A DNA stretch of 64,000 nucleotides from Smallanthus sonchifolius (GCA_023525975.1 CM042027.1:87328007-87392006); one strand, 5' to 3'; positions 22,760-35,359 are shown, counted from the stretch's first letter. Numbers and translations: made by a program. The notes: generated by a model from the sequence alone, not told the origin.

Positions 22760-24230
22760 TTAGCCCAACTTATTGGGCCTAACTTAGCATGGTAAAAGTC
22801 GCAGCGTTTTTATTTTATGTGGCTTTAAAGGCATTTTTGGATGAGCTTATCTTTCCGTCTTATACGTTTACTAAATTTTAGAAAGTTAAGTAATACTTTT
22901 TATAATAAATTAATAATTTCATGTGGAGTAGATGTTGCTGCTGCTGCTTGTGTTGTTGTTGTTGTAATATCATTATCCACGAGTCTAAAAAACAAAAAAA
23001 CAAGACCATGAGCAAATTTGCAAAAAAATAGATATGTAATTAGTATTTACTAATCACAAGAAGGCTAATCATCTTGTGAATTATATTACTGTCTTTAATA
23101 TTTTGCAGCAACTTCACTAAGTTAGTTTCAAAAAACTAATATAAAGTAATTATCAAAGATAACATGTATAATCAAAATCTACCCACACTTTAGTGCCACA
23201 ACAACCTTATTTATAGTGCACCATGTCAATTTGACTTAAATTAAGAATTTTAAAACAGAACAGAAAAAAACAAAGTTGGTTACTAGACATAGGTTCTTAA
23301 AATACCCGCCTTGAATGATGTTCACGTCTTTACACTTAAATTAAGAATTTCAAATGCCGACTAGTACTAGCCGACACTATACCAAAAAGTCTTTGGGTGG
23401 GTAAGATGTTCACGTCTTCTGTTTGAAGATGATCAAGTCGCCTTTAGAGAAATAAATTAGGGGATAGTATGTATTTTTTTTAATCAAACGAAACCTATTA
23501 TTCGTATTTTGGTTTTAGATTTATATAATTGAACAGTTTTATTATAAACCGTTTGGTTTATTTTGTTAATAAAAAAATATAGTTTAATTAATTCGGTTAA
23601 TCATCGATTAATTAGTTTAGACGTTAAGTGATATGGGATGCTATCAAGTTAGAAATGTTCACGCATGAGAAGGTTCACCATGTTGATTTTTTTCAGGTTA
23701 TCTTATACTTTTTAAACATAAATAATTGTTTTAAATGTTTTTATGAGATCCCCTCACCAACTGGTAAGAGTTTGAATACTCCGGTATATATATTTAAATT
23801 ATTACTTATATAAATTTTATATGATCGATTTCGTATCAAGTTAAAAAGTGTAAAAAAAATTAGGTAAGATTAATAAGACAATGATGCTTAATCGGTGTAT
23901 TTAAAATAAGATTTGTGTGTTAGGAACAATAATGATCTACTATCATGAAAGAATTAAGAGAGTTTTATATATTGATCAACCATTATTCACCTTTTTAAAC
24001 AAAAAGGTGTAACTAAATTACAAGATAATGAGATAATAATAAAACGTCAATAGTTATTCTAATATTCAAACTAGAGATACAATAATAACTAACAAAAATA
24101 CTTAAATATAAATAATAAAATCAAATAATAATAACTATAATAGATAATAAACTCAGCTGACAACAACATGAAATTATATTATTTATGATAAAATAAAATG
24201 AAAAACATATGTATTTATGGTGAATTAAAT
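22760..24230. other. AT-rich intergenic DNA with a short triplet repeat
   Basis: No gene recognised. A GCT/GTT triplet repeat lies at about 22931-22965 (TTGCTGCTGCTGC, then TGTTGTTGTTGTTG). 23100-24230 is AT-rich without clear structure. Confidence 0.4.
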
Positions 24231-24238
24231 AAATAATA

Positions 24239-24830
24239 GAATAAATTGTTATTTTCGTCCATATGGTTTAGTCACTTTTGTCAGTCTTATTCAAAAAAGT
24301 TTATCTCTTCTGTGTATTATCGTGGTTTACAAAACTTGACATTTTTTATCCAATCAGTTAACTTCATCCATATTTTAATGTTAAACGAGGCTTATAAGTT
24401 TTTCTATATATTTCTTTATGTTATCAATATTTTAAACCATTAACCCTAATTACCCTATTGCGATCGTAATTCAAGAAAATGATAGCCACAGTGACGATCA
24501 GGACGATCGTAATTCAAAAAGATGATAGCCACAAGGACGATCGTAATTCAAGAAGATGATGACCACATGGACGACCGTAATAGGGTAATTAGGGTAAATG
24601 TAGTTTAGGGGATGAGAAGAATAATTAAGTGTTTAAAATATAGATAAAATAAAAAATATATAAAAAGACCTAAATGCTCCTTATTTAACGTTAAAATATA
24701 GATAGAGTAAATTTATTAGATGGATACGACAAGTTTTGTAAACCATGAGCATACATAAAAGAAAAATAAACTTTTTAAATCAAGTAGCAAAAGTGATTAA
24801 ATCATACCGACGAAAATGATAGTTTACTCC
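24239..24830. mobile_element. Long-inverted-repeat element with tandem-repeat centre
   Basis: Left arm motifs ATTTTCGTCCATATGG, TCACTTTTG, GTGGTTTACAAAACTTG and TTTTAATGTTAAACGAGG reappear in inverted order in the right arm from 24830 backwards, with substitutions. The arms reach about 170-200 bp. The centre (24459-24585) has three copies of an about 45-bp unit (GACGATCGTAATTCAAGAAG) framed by CCCTAATTACCCTATT and its inverse. Flanks AAATAATA and AAATAGTA could be an 8-bp duplication with one change. No coding capacity; MULE-like foldback element is the best guess. Confidence 0.65.
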
Positions 24831-25349
24831 AAATAGTATTAAAAAAAATTTACGTGAAGAACAACATATTGAATATCCTAAAATCTATATTAGGAGAAAA
24901 TGCAAAATAAGTCAATAAAATCCATATTTTCTTAACTATTGAACATCCTACATCATTATTCTTGATTCTAAAAAGTGCAAGACCTAATTGTTTTATAACT
25001 AGTACAAAATATTCACACAAAATAAAACTTTACGAAAAACTAATAAAATTGACGGTGATTTTTATTTTAGGTAATATATTTTCTTACTATATACAAAATA
25101 ATAAAATCATTTTAACTAATACAAAACAATTAAAACAAAATACATTGCTTAAAATAAGTCGTTATAATTTTCTCAATTAATTTCCCCCAAAATTCACCTT
25201 TCCCGTTGACGAGCGTTGAGCCTTTTTAAAGCTCCGATCAAGGGTCGCTGTCTCCTTTCACACTTCGTCTCCTCCCAATTTAATACCTTCTTCACGCAAG
25301 TTCCGATCACATTCTCACCGTTCAGATCTCTCGTTTTTACTTCTTCAGA

Positions 25350-25584
25350 GTAAGCAATACTTTACATATTTCGATGATTACCTCATACGATTGATCACAC
25401 TAACCCTTCGTGCGATCGGATCACTTGATCTGGCCATATATCCGTAACTTTTACTGTTTTCGACTTGATTTGAGTTCAGATCGGTGTAAACACTCGTTTT
25501 CACCATCAATTTGTTCGATGTATGAATTTATAGCTTCAATTTGATCATACGTGTTGATCGCGTTGTTGATGTGTTTGTTTGCAG
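25350..25584 (+). other. Leader intron of phospholipase D alpha
   Basis: TTCTTCAGA/GTAAGC at the left and TTTGCAG/GTTAGAAAATGG at the right form a GT-AG intron ending 8 bp before the start codon. Introns in the 5' UTR are common in plant PLD alpha genes and can raise expression. The transcribed leader probably starts around 25200-25300, in a CT-rich stretch without a clear TATA box. Confidence 0.7.
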
Positions 25585-25592
25585 GTTAGAAA

Positions 25593-28500
25593 ATGGCGGA
25601 GAAACTGCTCCATGGAACTCTTCATGCCACGATCTATGAGGTTGATAAGATTCATGGCTATGGAGGCGGCAATAATATATTCGGGAAGGTATATCTCGTG
25701 ATTTTTATTTTTTATTAATTTTGGATGGAGGTTACATAGTTACGGCATTGATTGAGCATATTTTGTTCATCGATTAGAAATTTGGCTACGAGTCCTTCAT
25801 TTTGACTGTATTATGTCACTAATTTTTTGAACGAATTTTATAAAAGTGATATCGGATATTCTCGGATACCATGACTTGTTTGGTGGACCATTGATAAGAC
25901 ATTTAATTGAGTTAAACATTTTTGATTCAAGCACTTTGTTTCTTGATCTGAAAGATTCTGGTTAGGCCCTCTGTAGTGGAGGCCTGAAAGTGGTGGCGTG
26001 AGCCACCTGGCTCAATCACCGCCCTCTGGGCGTGATACAGGGTGTGGGGGTGTCAGCGTGAGGGGTTTCACCCTCACGGGCAAAGGGGGAGTGTTTGGAT
26101 TATATTTATAAAAAAAAGTTTTAATTTTTAATCTATAAATAACTATCCTATTCCCTTACAAAAAATAAATCACTACTCTCTATACCAAAAACTTTTTATT
26201 CTCTCTTAACCAATTAAAAATGGATTGGTCATTTTCGTCGTCGGGTTCATTGGAAGAAGATTAGGTGATGATTGAAGCGATTCGTTTACGCGTATGAACT
26301 AGTCGAAGAAGCCGAGAGTTCAGAACGGGTGACACGACGAGTTATGATTGAGCGCGATCGGGAAGTCACTAATAAACGTCCAAGTGACAATTGGTTTTTT
26401 GTATTTTAATATATTTGTTTTTTAGTTAAATAAATTTGTATTTTGTTGTCTTTATTTTAAATAAATATTTGCGTTTTAGTTAAATAATTAGTTGATGATT
26501 AAAAATTAAATGTTGGACGTGAAACCATTACATAGCTTAGTGATTTTGTCAAGTGAATGTGGCAGGGCGTGAAACCACTACGGATGGCCTTATGAAGTCC
26601 TAGTAAAAACTTATTAGCACACCTTGTTTCTTAATTTGAATTATTCTGGTTATTAAGTGCAAATTTTAATTTATTTTTCAGATATAAAAACTGCAAATAA
26701 AATTTTATGTTAAATATATAAATCTATTTATTTTACAACCAATACCACCATGCTCCTATGCTTTTATTTCACCTTTTTTTTAGTTTTTATCTCTTCTTAT
26801 ATTTTAGGATATTTCTTTTTTTTTCTGGTTTATTAGTTGTATTACACATTGTAATAGGTGTGCATTTAGAGTGTGGATCCATTAAAGTGCTTTCTAATTT
26901 AGCCATAATAAAATAAATTTGCTGTTTATGCGTTGAACACTTATATAGCTTATTTGAAGTCTAATTTGGAAGGTTAAAACAATAAAATTTAATTATTTCA
27001 TTTATATACCGAAGCTTTCTGGAAACAGTATTTTTTTTATTCAGCACTAAAATTAGACAGATCCCAAAATTAATTTTAACATCATGTCTTACAATACTTC
27101 CTCTCATATTTTCCAAACAACCCCTATACATATATTTGTACACGTCAGTGTAGTTAGCTTCATTACACACATTTTAGTATTTTACTTCTAAATTGGGCAT
27201 TGGATTTATTATTTTGGAGCTAATCCATGTTTTCATGGGTGCTTGGATTTTAATGATCTTCATCACATGAGAGTAATAAGTGAAAATTCTCCTGGCTCCC
27301 AGTTGTATCTTGATCTATGAGTTAAGAATATCTGCTTAGTTAAGCTTGAAACTTGTACCTTTGAGGGGTATTATAATTTATATGGGTTTTTCACTTTCTC
27401 AACAATGCATTCTTGCAGCTTAAGGCAAACCTAGAGGAGACTGTTGGTTTTGGAAAAGGAACTCCAAAAATGTATGCAACAATTGATCTAGACAAATGCA
27501 GAGTAGGACGAACTAGGTTGTTAGAAAACGACCCTGAAAACCCAAAGTGGAATGAGTCATTCCACGTTTATTGTGCTCATTCAGCTTCTAATGTAATATT
27601 CACTGTTAAAGATGATAATCCCATTGGTGCAACCTTAATTGGAAGAGGTTATGTTCCTGTTGAAGATCTTCACGAAGGAGAAGAAGTGGATCGATGGGTG
27701 GAGATCTTAGATGAAGACAAAAATCCTGTAGAATCTGGTTCAAAAATCCATGTAAAGCTACAATATTTTGATGTTACTCAAGATCGTAACTGGGCTCGTG
27801 GAATTAAAAGTTCCAAATATCCTGGAGTCCCGTATACATTCTTCTCTCAAAGACATGGGTGTCGTGTTTCTTTGTACCAAGATGCTCATGTACCTGATAA
27901 TTTCATTCCCAAAATACCCCTTTCTGGTGGCAAGTTTTACGAGCCACATAGGTGTTGGGAAGATGTGTTTGATGCAATCACTAATGCAAAACACTTCATT
28001 TATATTACTGGTTGGTCTGTTTACACTGAAATCACTTTGATTAGAGATTCAAGGAGGCAAAAAAGTGGAGGTGATGTCACACTTGGTGAGCTTTTAAAAA
28101 AGAAAGCATCAGAAGGTGTTAAGATTCTTATGCTTGTTTGGGATGACAGAACTTCTGTAGATGTATTAAAGAAAGATGGATTAATGGCCACTCATGATGA
28201 AGATACTGAAAACTTTTTTCAAGATTGTGAAGTACATTGTATTTTATGCCCACGAAACCCTGATGATGGTGGAAGTTTCATTCAGGATCTCCAGATATCA
28301 ACAATGTTCACACATCACCAGAAAATTGTAGTGGTGGATTCCCCGATGCCAAACGGGGATTCAGAAAGGCGGCGTGTGGTGAGTTTTGTTGGTGGTCTTG
28401 ATCTTTGTGACGGGAGATATGATTCCCCCTTCCACTCTTTATTCAGAACATTAGACACGGCTCACCATGATGATTTCCACCAGCCTAATTATGCAGATGG

Positions 28501-30387
28501 TTGTATAACAAAAGGTGGACCCCGCGAGCCATGGCATGACATTCACTCAAAACTTGAAGGACCAATCGCGTGGGATGTTTTGTTTAATTTTGAACAAAGA
28601 TGGAAAAAGCAAGGCGGGAAAAACGTGTTGGTTAACTTCAGAGAACTTGATGACATCATAATCCCACCATCTCCAGTTATGTTCCATGATGATCAAGAAT
28701 CATGGAACGTCCAGCTTTTCAGGTCAATCGATGGTGGGGCTGCTTTCGGGTTCCCAGAAGAACCAGAAGAAGCAGCACAATCAGGTCTTGTGAGTGGTAA
28801 AGATAACATAATTGACAGAAGTATTCAAGATGCTTATATTCACGCCATTCGCCGAGCCAAGAATTTTATCTATATTGAAAATCAGTATTTTCTTGGAAGC
28901 TCATTCGGTTGGCAGGCTGATGATATCAAAGTCGAAGATGTTGGTGCATTGCATTTAATTCCAAAAGAACTTTCATTAAAGATTGTTAGCAAGATTAAGG
29001 CTGGAGAAAAGTTTACTGTTTATGTTGTTGTACCAATGTGGCCTGAAGGGATCCCGGAGAGTGCTTCGGTTCAGGCTATATTAGACTGGCAAAGAAGGAC
29101 AATGGAAATGATGTATAAAGATATTATTATGGCTTTACAAGATCAAGGCCTTGAAGACGACCCAAGAGACTATCTCACTTTCTTTTGCCTTGGCAACCGC
29201 GAGGTGAAGAAGAGCGGGGAGTATGAACCTTCAGAAGCACCTGAACCTGATTCGAATTACCAAAAAGCCCAAGAAGCCCGACGCTTCATGATCTACGTGC
29301 ATGCCAAAATGATGATAGGTAATTTCCATCTTTTTGGTTTTTAAGAATCAGAATCAGATAGATAGATACTTAAGGACATCTCCAACCATAACTTTTATCT
29401 ATGTCTAAGCATAGAGAAAAAAAGAGCTTTTTTTCAGCATATTCCTATTCTAAAAGATTTGTATCTCCAAACATCTACTCTAAAAAGTTAAAACCCAGCT
29501 CTATAAATTTTTTATATAGAGCATTTTTTTCAACTAGATTATTTTGTTTATTAATTTAATATAAGGAATTTATTTAATAATTCCGAAATAAATGATTATT
29601 TTAGAACATTCAATATTGGGCTCAATTTAGAATCTTGACAAGATTTTTTATAATTGTATTTTATTTTAAAATAAGTTTGACTTTTTATGATAATTATCAA
29701 GAAGTTGTATAAATTAGTGGAAATATGTAATGTTCAGTAAACAAATGGGTTTAAATGGTACATTATTTGTTAGAGGGATGTATATGGTTCCTCTATATTT
29801 AGAGGAGCTGTTGAAGAAGCAAAAATAATTGTATATCTATATTTCAGATGGAACACACTTTTAGAGATGCCACTGGATATGGCCTAAAGTTAGGGGTAGT
29901 TTGGTAATTTTTCATTTACAGTCTATCTGACTATACATACTATGTTACAGTTGATGATGAATACATAATTGTTGGATCTGCCAACATCAACCAGCGGTCC
30001 ATGGACGGTGCCCGAGATTCTGAGATATCCATGGGAGCTTACCAACCACACCACATTGCAACCAGGACAACACCCGCTAGGGGTCAGGTCCATGGGTTTC
30101 GTATGGCTTTATGGTATGAACATCTTGGCATGCTTGATGACAGCTTCCAGCATCCTGAGAGCACTGAATGTGTTAAAAAAGTGAACCATATAACCGACAA
30201 ATACTGGGATCTGTTTGCAAGTGAGAATCTCGAGACTGATCTACCTGGTCACTTGCTTCGATACCCCATTGGTGTATCTGGTGAAGGAAATGTGACAGAA
30301 CTGCCTGGAACCGAGTTCTTTCCTGATACTAATGCGCGTGTTCTTGGAACAAAGTCGGATTACCTTCCTTCCATTCTCACTACCTAA
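25593..30387 (+). CDS. PLDA1: Phospholipase D alpha
   Basis: Three coding exons: 25593-25688, 27419-29318 and 29951-30387, all GT-AG and in frame, giving 810 aa, the usual length of plant PLD alpha. The N-terminal C2 domain (about 1-150) gives calcium-dependent membrane binding. Catalytic motif 1 is HQKIVVVD (about H332, K334, D339). Motif 2 is HAKMMIVD (about H660, K662, D667), split by the last intron within the Val codon, followed by EYIIVGSANINQRSMDG. The protein hydrolyses phosphatidylcholine and other phospholipids to phosphatidic acid in the cytosol and at membranes, acting in ABA, wounding and drought responses. The C-terminal PGTEFFPDT...LGTKSDYLP is family-typical. No defects seen. 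The two large introns carry a Harbinger derivative and a possible MITE. Confidence 0.96.
25962..26592. mobile_element. PIF/Harbinger derivative in PLD intron, TSD TTA
   Basis: Element 25965-26589 with ends GGCCCTCTGTAGTGG and, in reverse complement, GGCCATCCGTAGTGG, flanked by TTA at 25962-25964 and 26590-26592. The 3-bp TTA target and these ends are typical of PIF/Harbinger. A decayed coding remnant lies at 26221-26400 (MDWSFSSSGS, then stops), so it derives from an autonomous element by deletion. It lies in the same orientation as the gene's intron 1. Confidence 0.85.
29370..29870. mobile_element. Possible MITE in PLD intron 2
   Basis: The left boundary reads GGACATCTCCAACCAT, and the reverse complement of the right boundary reads GGCATCTCTAAAA. 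Such CATCTCCAA ends are common in plant MITEs. AT-rich, non-coding interior. Target duplication not identified, so borders are approximate. Confidence 0.4.
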
Positions 30388-30389
30388 GA

Positions 30390-30990
30390 AGGTATTTTAC
30401 CTTTTTCTTCAAGGTTTGAATAAGCTTTTTAATTAATAACCAAGTGTTTTCTTATGTTACTAGTAATCCTGAGTGAACTATAATGGATTTTTCTATATGT
30501 TCCATTTTTTTCATACCGAATGGCGAATACTAGCAGCCTTTCTATGTTTACTAGGTGTGCTATCTTATGCAAGATTTGTGTACTAATAAAATACTTCCAA
30601 CTTTTTTTTTGAATTTAACTAGTTTTTGCCATCTCTAATTCCAACACGATACGCCCTGTATGCCTGGTGTCTCATTCCTAGTTATCAAAATTAAACCATG
30701 ACGTCCTTGGATCCACAAGGACCAGCTATTTCATCTTGCGTAGTATGATCGAGGTTCACTGGTTTTCTGTCTTAGACTCTATCTCCACACATTTGAACCC
30801 GTCACAATACGCTAGTCAAGATAAGTGTGACCACATAACACTAGAATATTAGGAGGCAAAAGAGACCAACTTTGGACTCTCCAAAGTTGCTTGATTTGAA
30901 ATGCCCTACCCCACCAGTCCACAATAACCATTGGACTTTGATTTTGATAAACCCAGATTATATGGTCTAAATCCATCCATCTTTTTGGGT
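30390..30990. other. 3' flank of PLD and upstream flank of the small membrane-protein gene
   Basis: Contains the presumed PLD 3' UTR (to about 30600, with AATAAAATAC at 30585) and then unassigned sequence. No further gene found. Confidence 0.5.
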
Positions 30991-30995
30991 TCACA

Positions 30996-31003
30996 TATAA
31001 AAA
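30996..31003 (+). promoter_or_regulatory. TATA box of the small membrane-protein gene
   Basis: TATAAAAA at 30996-31003, 109 bp upstream of the ATG at 31112. An A/C-rich leader (CCCAAACTACAAACAACTC) follows, as in many plant 5' UTRs. Confidence 0.6.
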
Positions 31004-31111
31004 CCCAAACTACAAACAACTCTAGTTGGAGTTGATCAACAACTTTTACACCTATCCAACCACTACATCCTCCACATCTTCAAAACCATTTATTTCTTGT
31101 CAACTTAACAA

Positions 31112-31489
31112 ATGTCATATGTTTGGAGTTCACAAGGGTTCGTCTTGGCAACCGCTGTACTAGTTTCCGGTACAATGGTCTTGCTTTTGTTGTGTCGCGA
31201 GAAAGCTACTTTTATTGAAAACACAATCGATAGTCAAGATTCCGGTGGTGGCAGCCCTGAAAAGGCGTTGCGCTCTTGTTTATCTTCAGGGAAGAAGGAT
31301 GGACGGAAAATCAAGAAAGTGCGGTTTTCGTGTGACGTGGAGGATTCGAGTGTGAAAAATGATGAGTATAGGGAAGCTGAGAGGGAGGGGAGGATGCGCA
31401 CACATGTTTCTTATGAAACACAAACAATATCATCCAATTGGGGACTTACCAATAAGAACTTGACGATGCTCATGGAGTTTTCAAATTAA
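31112..31489 (+). CDS. Small single-span membrane protein, function unknown
   Basis: 125 aa, single exon. A hydrophobic segment at about residues 9-27 (FVLATAVLVSGTMVLLLLC) starts close to the N-terminus and should act as a signal anchor. It is followed by a polar, charged domain with a basic stretch KKDGRKIKKVRFSCDVED (about 67-84), including a KKVRF motif, and a glycine/serine-rich loop before it. The family could not be named; it has the look of small plant-specific proteins of unknown role. Evidence that it is real: a TATA box with plausible leader, a good ATG context, normal coding composition and no repeats inside. Nothing indicates a link to the neighbouring PLD gene, which is transcribed in the same direction but separately. 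Confidence 0.7.
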   Translation: MSYVWSSQGFVLATAVLVSGTMVLLLLCREKATFIENTIDSQDSGGGSPEKALRSCLSSGKKDGRKIKKVRFSCDVEDSSVKNDEYREAEREGRMRTHVSYETQTISSNWGLTNKNLTMLMEFSN

Positions 31490-31979
31490 CCTTTTTTTTC
31501 TTGTATTCATTTACAATATATGTCCATTGGTTTACTTTCTATATTGAATATAATGATCTACTAAGGAACAAAGAAAAAACAATTAATGGTTGGATTTATC
31601 GATTTATTATCTTAAAATGGTGTTTACAACAAATAATTGACGATTACCATCTTTCTTAACATCCAATCTCTTTGTTATGAAAACATTACATACATACTCC
31701 CCCTTTATCCACGATTGTGATTCCCTTTTATTTCGTGACCTCATTGGCCCAAGGCCTACTTAATTTAATCCATCATAAATCATTATTTTTAACTGGCCCG
31801 TGTGATATTAGTTAATTCAAGCCCAATACAATTCTTGTTTCTCTTGATGATGTTGCCTACTTCCAAACAAAAGAATAAATGAGCTATTTTTTTTCCTTTT
31901 AATTCACCATCAGCTTGACAGGGTCGCGTCACCAAGTGTACCTAATATCCATTGTCATCATTGCAACCGCTCTGCATCT
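31490..31979. other. Intergenic DNA
   Basis: 3' flank of the small membrane-protein gene. No element or gene seen before the hAT MITE. Confidence 0.5.
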
Positions 31980-32600
31980 ACAAAAACTAGGGTTGTAAAC
32001 GAACCGAACGTTCAACGAACAGTTCGTGAACCGTTCGGCGGGAAGTTCGTTTAATAAATGAACGAACATGAACAAGGAATTTCTTCCGATTAACTAAATG
32101 AACAAACATGAACAGATGTCTTGTTCGTTCAATTGTGTTCGTGAACGTTCGGTAACGTGTTCGTGAACATTCGTTTAGTAACGTTAACGTCCGTTCGTTC
32201 ATGTTCGTGTTCGTTCATGTATCGTTTGTTTATGTTGTTCATTAAATATTTTGTATATTTCTATTTTATTTTATCTAAACTTTTAATATTCGTTAATTTT
32301 TATTTTTATTTTTTACCCTAAAATTACTAAGTAAAGTAAGTTTGATACAAGTACAAAAAACTTGATATTAAAATGATTTTATTAAATGTTCATTGCGGAA
32401 GACATTAGGGTTGACATCAAAAGTCTCAAACTAGCCTTCGTTCGGTTCCGTTCGTGAACAAATTCATTTCCTTAATGAACGAACACAAACATGAAATTTC
32501 GTTCGGTTAGTGTTCGTGAACCGTTCATGAACAAGTTAAATGCTTAATGATCGAACACGAACAAGGTTTCGTTCGGTTCATTTACAGCCCTAACAAAAAC
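31980..32600. mobile_element. hAT-type MITE, 605 bp, TSD ACAAAAAC
   Basis: Element 31988-32592 with ends TAGGGTTGTAAACGAACCGA and, in reverse complement, TAGGGCTGTAAATGAACCGA. Perfect ACAAAAAC copies flank it at 31980-31987 and 32593-32600. The interior is full of GTTCGTTCATGTTCG-type repeats on both sides and an AT-rich middle. 8-bp duplication and ends fit hAT. A shorter relative sits in the nucleoside-transporter intron. Confidence 0.9.
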
Positions 32601-32719
32601 ATCAAAAATAATCCAAAGTAGACTTTGCTCCATCAATTCAAGTATTGCACAAAATAAATGAATATACTAGCGATAAATGGATGATATGTAGTAAAAAAAT
32701 GAGGGGAAAATGTTATGAA

Positions 32720-33417
32720 ATGTGCCTAAAAATGCAACTAACAAGGAAGAAATTGAATCCCTTCACAAGAATGAAACATGGGTGTTGGTAGACAAGCCAA
32801 AGGATCAGAAGCTTGTGGATTGTAAATGGATTTACAAGTTGAAAGAAGGGCTATAGGACAACAAGCCTAAGTTCAAAGCTAGGCTTTACACATATGGAAG
32901 GCATAAATTACAATGAAATCTTTTCCTCTGTGGTTAAGCATACATCTATAAGGGCCAAACTGGCTGGCTCTGACAGCTTATAGAGACTATGATCAGGTTG
33001 ATGTAAAAAATGTTTTTTTTTGCATGGTAACTTGGACAACCACTTGGATTTGAGGTGGAGGGCCAAGATGAGAAGGTTTCTTTGTTGAAAATATCTCTCT
33101 ATGGGTTAAAACAGTCTCCTAAACAATGGTATTTGAGGTTTGATGAACATATGGTTAGCCATGAGTTTACAACGAGCAGTTATGTCAGTTGTGTGTATTA
33201 TAGGGAATACTCCAAAGGTGAGTTTGTTTATCTACTTTTGTATATGGATGATATGTTGGTGGCTTGTAAGAGTAGAGAAGAAATCAAAGTTACAAAAGAG
33301 TCCTTGCATAAAAAGGTGGAGTATGCCAAAGCATTTGAATACATTGACCAAAGGTGGGCATGCCAACTTCATAGACCTTTACATGCTACCGGGTATTACT
33401 TGAATCCCGAATACTAG
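32720..33417 (+). pseudogene. Ty1/copia reverse transcriptase remnant
   Basis: A degraded piece of copia pol. Recognisable are LVDCKWIYKLKEG (about 32813), then, after stops and frame changes, LLKISLYGLKQSPKQWYLRFDEHM, and the RT active-site motif as YLLLYMDDML (about 33226-33255), in an open stretch 33055-33417. No LTR, gag or integrase nearby. It ends next to a hAT transposase remnant. Confidence 0.85.
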
Positions 33418-33439
33418 TATGAAAATATAGAAAAAGCAC

Positions 33440-34107
33440 AATCCGGAGAGATTTGCGAGGTGTTATGGATTGTATTTCAAGATTAATTCCTGATGTTGGA
33501 ACTCAAGACTTAGTTAGTCTATAGTTGGACTCATATCAATATGCCACGAGTCTTTTTGGCCATGATATTGCTATATGATAAAGGGCGACTAGATCTCCTG
33601 GTGTTACACCGGAATTACAAAAGTTTGCTACTCGGGTACTTAGTTTGACCCGTAGTGCTACAGGTTGCAAAAGAAATTGGGGTGTCTTCCAACAAATAAG
33701 TTGTCACCAAACCTTCATTCTAATAATCTTAATTTTTTAGTTCATAAGTTCATTAAAATTTATTATTTTAACAACTTCATATAAAGAGAAGAAACCGACT
33801 GGCACAAAGTTGATTAAATGATTTCGTTTACGTGAAGTTTAGTCGTGCTTTGAAGCGCGGGTATCAAAGAAAGGACACCACCGATCCTATAATTTTAAAC
33901 GAGATTGATGAGAGTAATGAGTGGATGATGGGAATCATGGATGATGAGGGTGAAGATAATACAAAGTTTGTGTATCCTGATGAAGATTTAACATGGGGTG
34001 GTGTTAACAAGGCTTCCAGGCATTTGAACCGGCTTATTCTACAAGATCAAATGCACCACATCACGCTACGTTTTGATATATGTATCACATATATGATAGT
34101 GTTTTAG
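33440..34107 (+). pseudogene. hAT transposase C-terminal remnant
   Basis: In shifting frames, the sequence resembles the C-terminal part of plant hAT transposases: SLFGHDIA, TPELQKFATRVLSLTRSATGCKRNWGVF (the dimerisation region), then, in the open frame 33832-34107, KFSRALKRGYQRKDTTDPI and LNEIDESNEW followed by an acidic tail with LTWGGVNKAS. Frame breaks near 33700 and missing sequence show it is dead. The N-terminal zinc-finger and catalytic parts are absent. Confidence 0.75.
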
Positions 34108-34154
34108 ATGTTAATTATATACGTTAGTATGTTTTTTTAGTTTTTTTTAACATT

Positions 34155-34605
34155 TACGTCTCGCCTTGGTTTTAAAAAGCGAGAAGGCACCGAGGTGACG
34201 AGGTCTAAATCCGAGGCGCAAAGTGCTAAAGCGGAGGGCTTTACGTACGCGAGGCGCACGTACTATTAAAAGCCATGTAAACTATGCATATACACATTAA
34301 CTGATGTTAAACATCTAAATTCCCAATAATATTAAACACATTACTTGATATTCAACATCTAAAACATCCAAAAGAAGAAATTATTACGATAAACCATGAA
34401 AATGCCTAAAATTACTAATTACTACCACCTGCAAAAGTCCAAAACAGAAACAAAACATACAAAAAAAAACTCTTAAGCCCAAAAAAAGCGACTCAAAGCA
34501 TGCGTTTCTTGTACACCCTCGCGCCTTATGTAACCGAAAGCCCAGGACCCTGAGCCTTATGTTGTTTCACGCCTAGGCGCGCTTTTTAAAACCAAGCGCC
34601 TCGTG
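34155..34605. mobile_element. Inverted-repeat element (MITE)
   Basis: The left side has CGCCTTGGTTTTAAAAAGCG; the right side in reverse complement has CGCTTGGTTTTAAAAAGCGC. Both are followed inward by GC-rich GAGGCGC/GCGCCT sequences. The middle is AT-rich. Target duplication not resolved. Confidence 0.55.
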
Positions 34606-35355
34606 TAAGAAAAGCGATAAGCTTTTACGCTTTATGGCTCAGTTTTGGACCCTAACCTTTAATAATTATTTTCCGGTCTGATTTTGCATGCTCTGGTACA
34701 ACGATGTATCATTATTGCCTGCAGGCTTCCTCTTCCTCCTCTGTTTTCTGCAAGAATTTAAAGAAGATGAACACATTCACATTAATTAATTTCACGTGGT
34801 CCCATCCAAATCCCTACCAACAATTTTCAAATATAAAAGCAGAATTCAAATGCAGCAGGTGTACTTGATTGAGCCCTGACCATGGCCGCTGGTCCCAAAT
34901 CGTACCCACGTGGGTTTCATACACGAAATCCCCGGAAAGACTGTTGCCGTACGCCAATTTTCCGGAATTGATGACGTTTTCCGCATGATATGAACAGGAA
35001 CATTGCGCATGGAGACATGGGAGGTCTAATCAATGGAAGAAGACGTGTTTGCATCAACAGAGACCCCACACCATCATACGCCCATGTGAAATGTGAACCG
35101 TTAGTTTTTCCTAAACGCAGAAGCCATTGAAATGGATGAGTGCCGTTGGATTTTTCTTGTGCTCTGAAAGATTTCTTCTAATTAGGTATGCAAGGGGACA
35201 AATTGGTGATGGTGGTCGTTTTTTGCTTTCGGGTACGAATCACTGTTTGTGATCAGAGGTTAATTGTTTAATTATTATGCACACCAACTGTTTGATGAAA
35301 TGGATATATGATTTTTCTAGCCTATTATGACCCCAGATCTGATTAAATTTAATGG
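34606..35355. other. Intergenic DNA with G-box motifs
   Basis: 34780-35130 is less AT-rich than its surroundings and includes CACGTGG at about 34794 and palindromic CCCACGTGGG near 34905. Minus-strand frames near 34860-34995 are open for 40-50 codons but match no known protein. It may be a distal promoter or an old exon. Confidence 0.35.
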
Positions 35356-35359
35356 CGCC

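Noticed and set aside
27758..28040. Small frames within PLD exon 2
   Set aside because: Shadows of the PLD reading frame.
34860..34995. Possible exon on the minus strand
   Set aside because: Two frames are open for only 40-50 codons and neither resembles a known protein; no convincing splice context.
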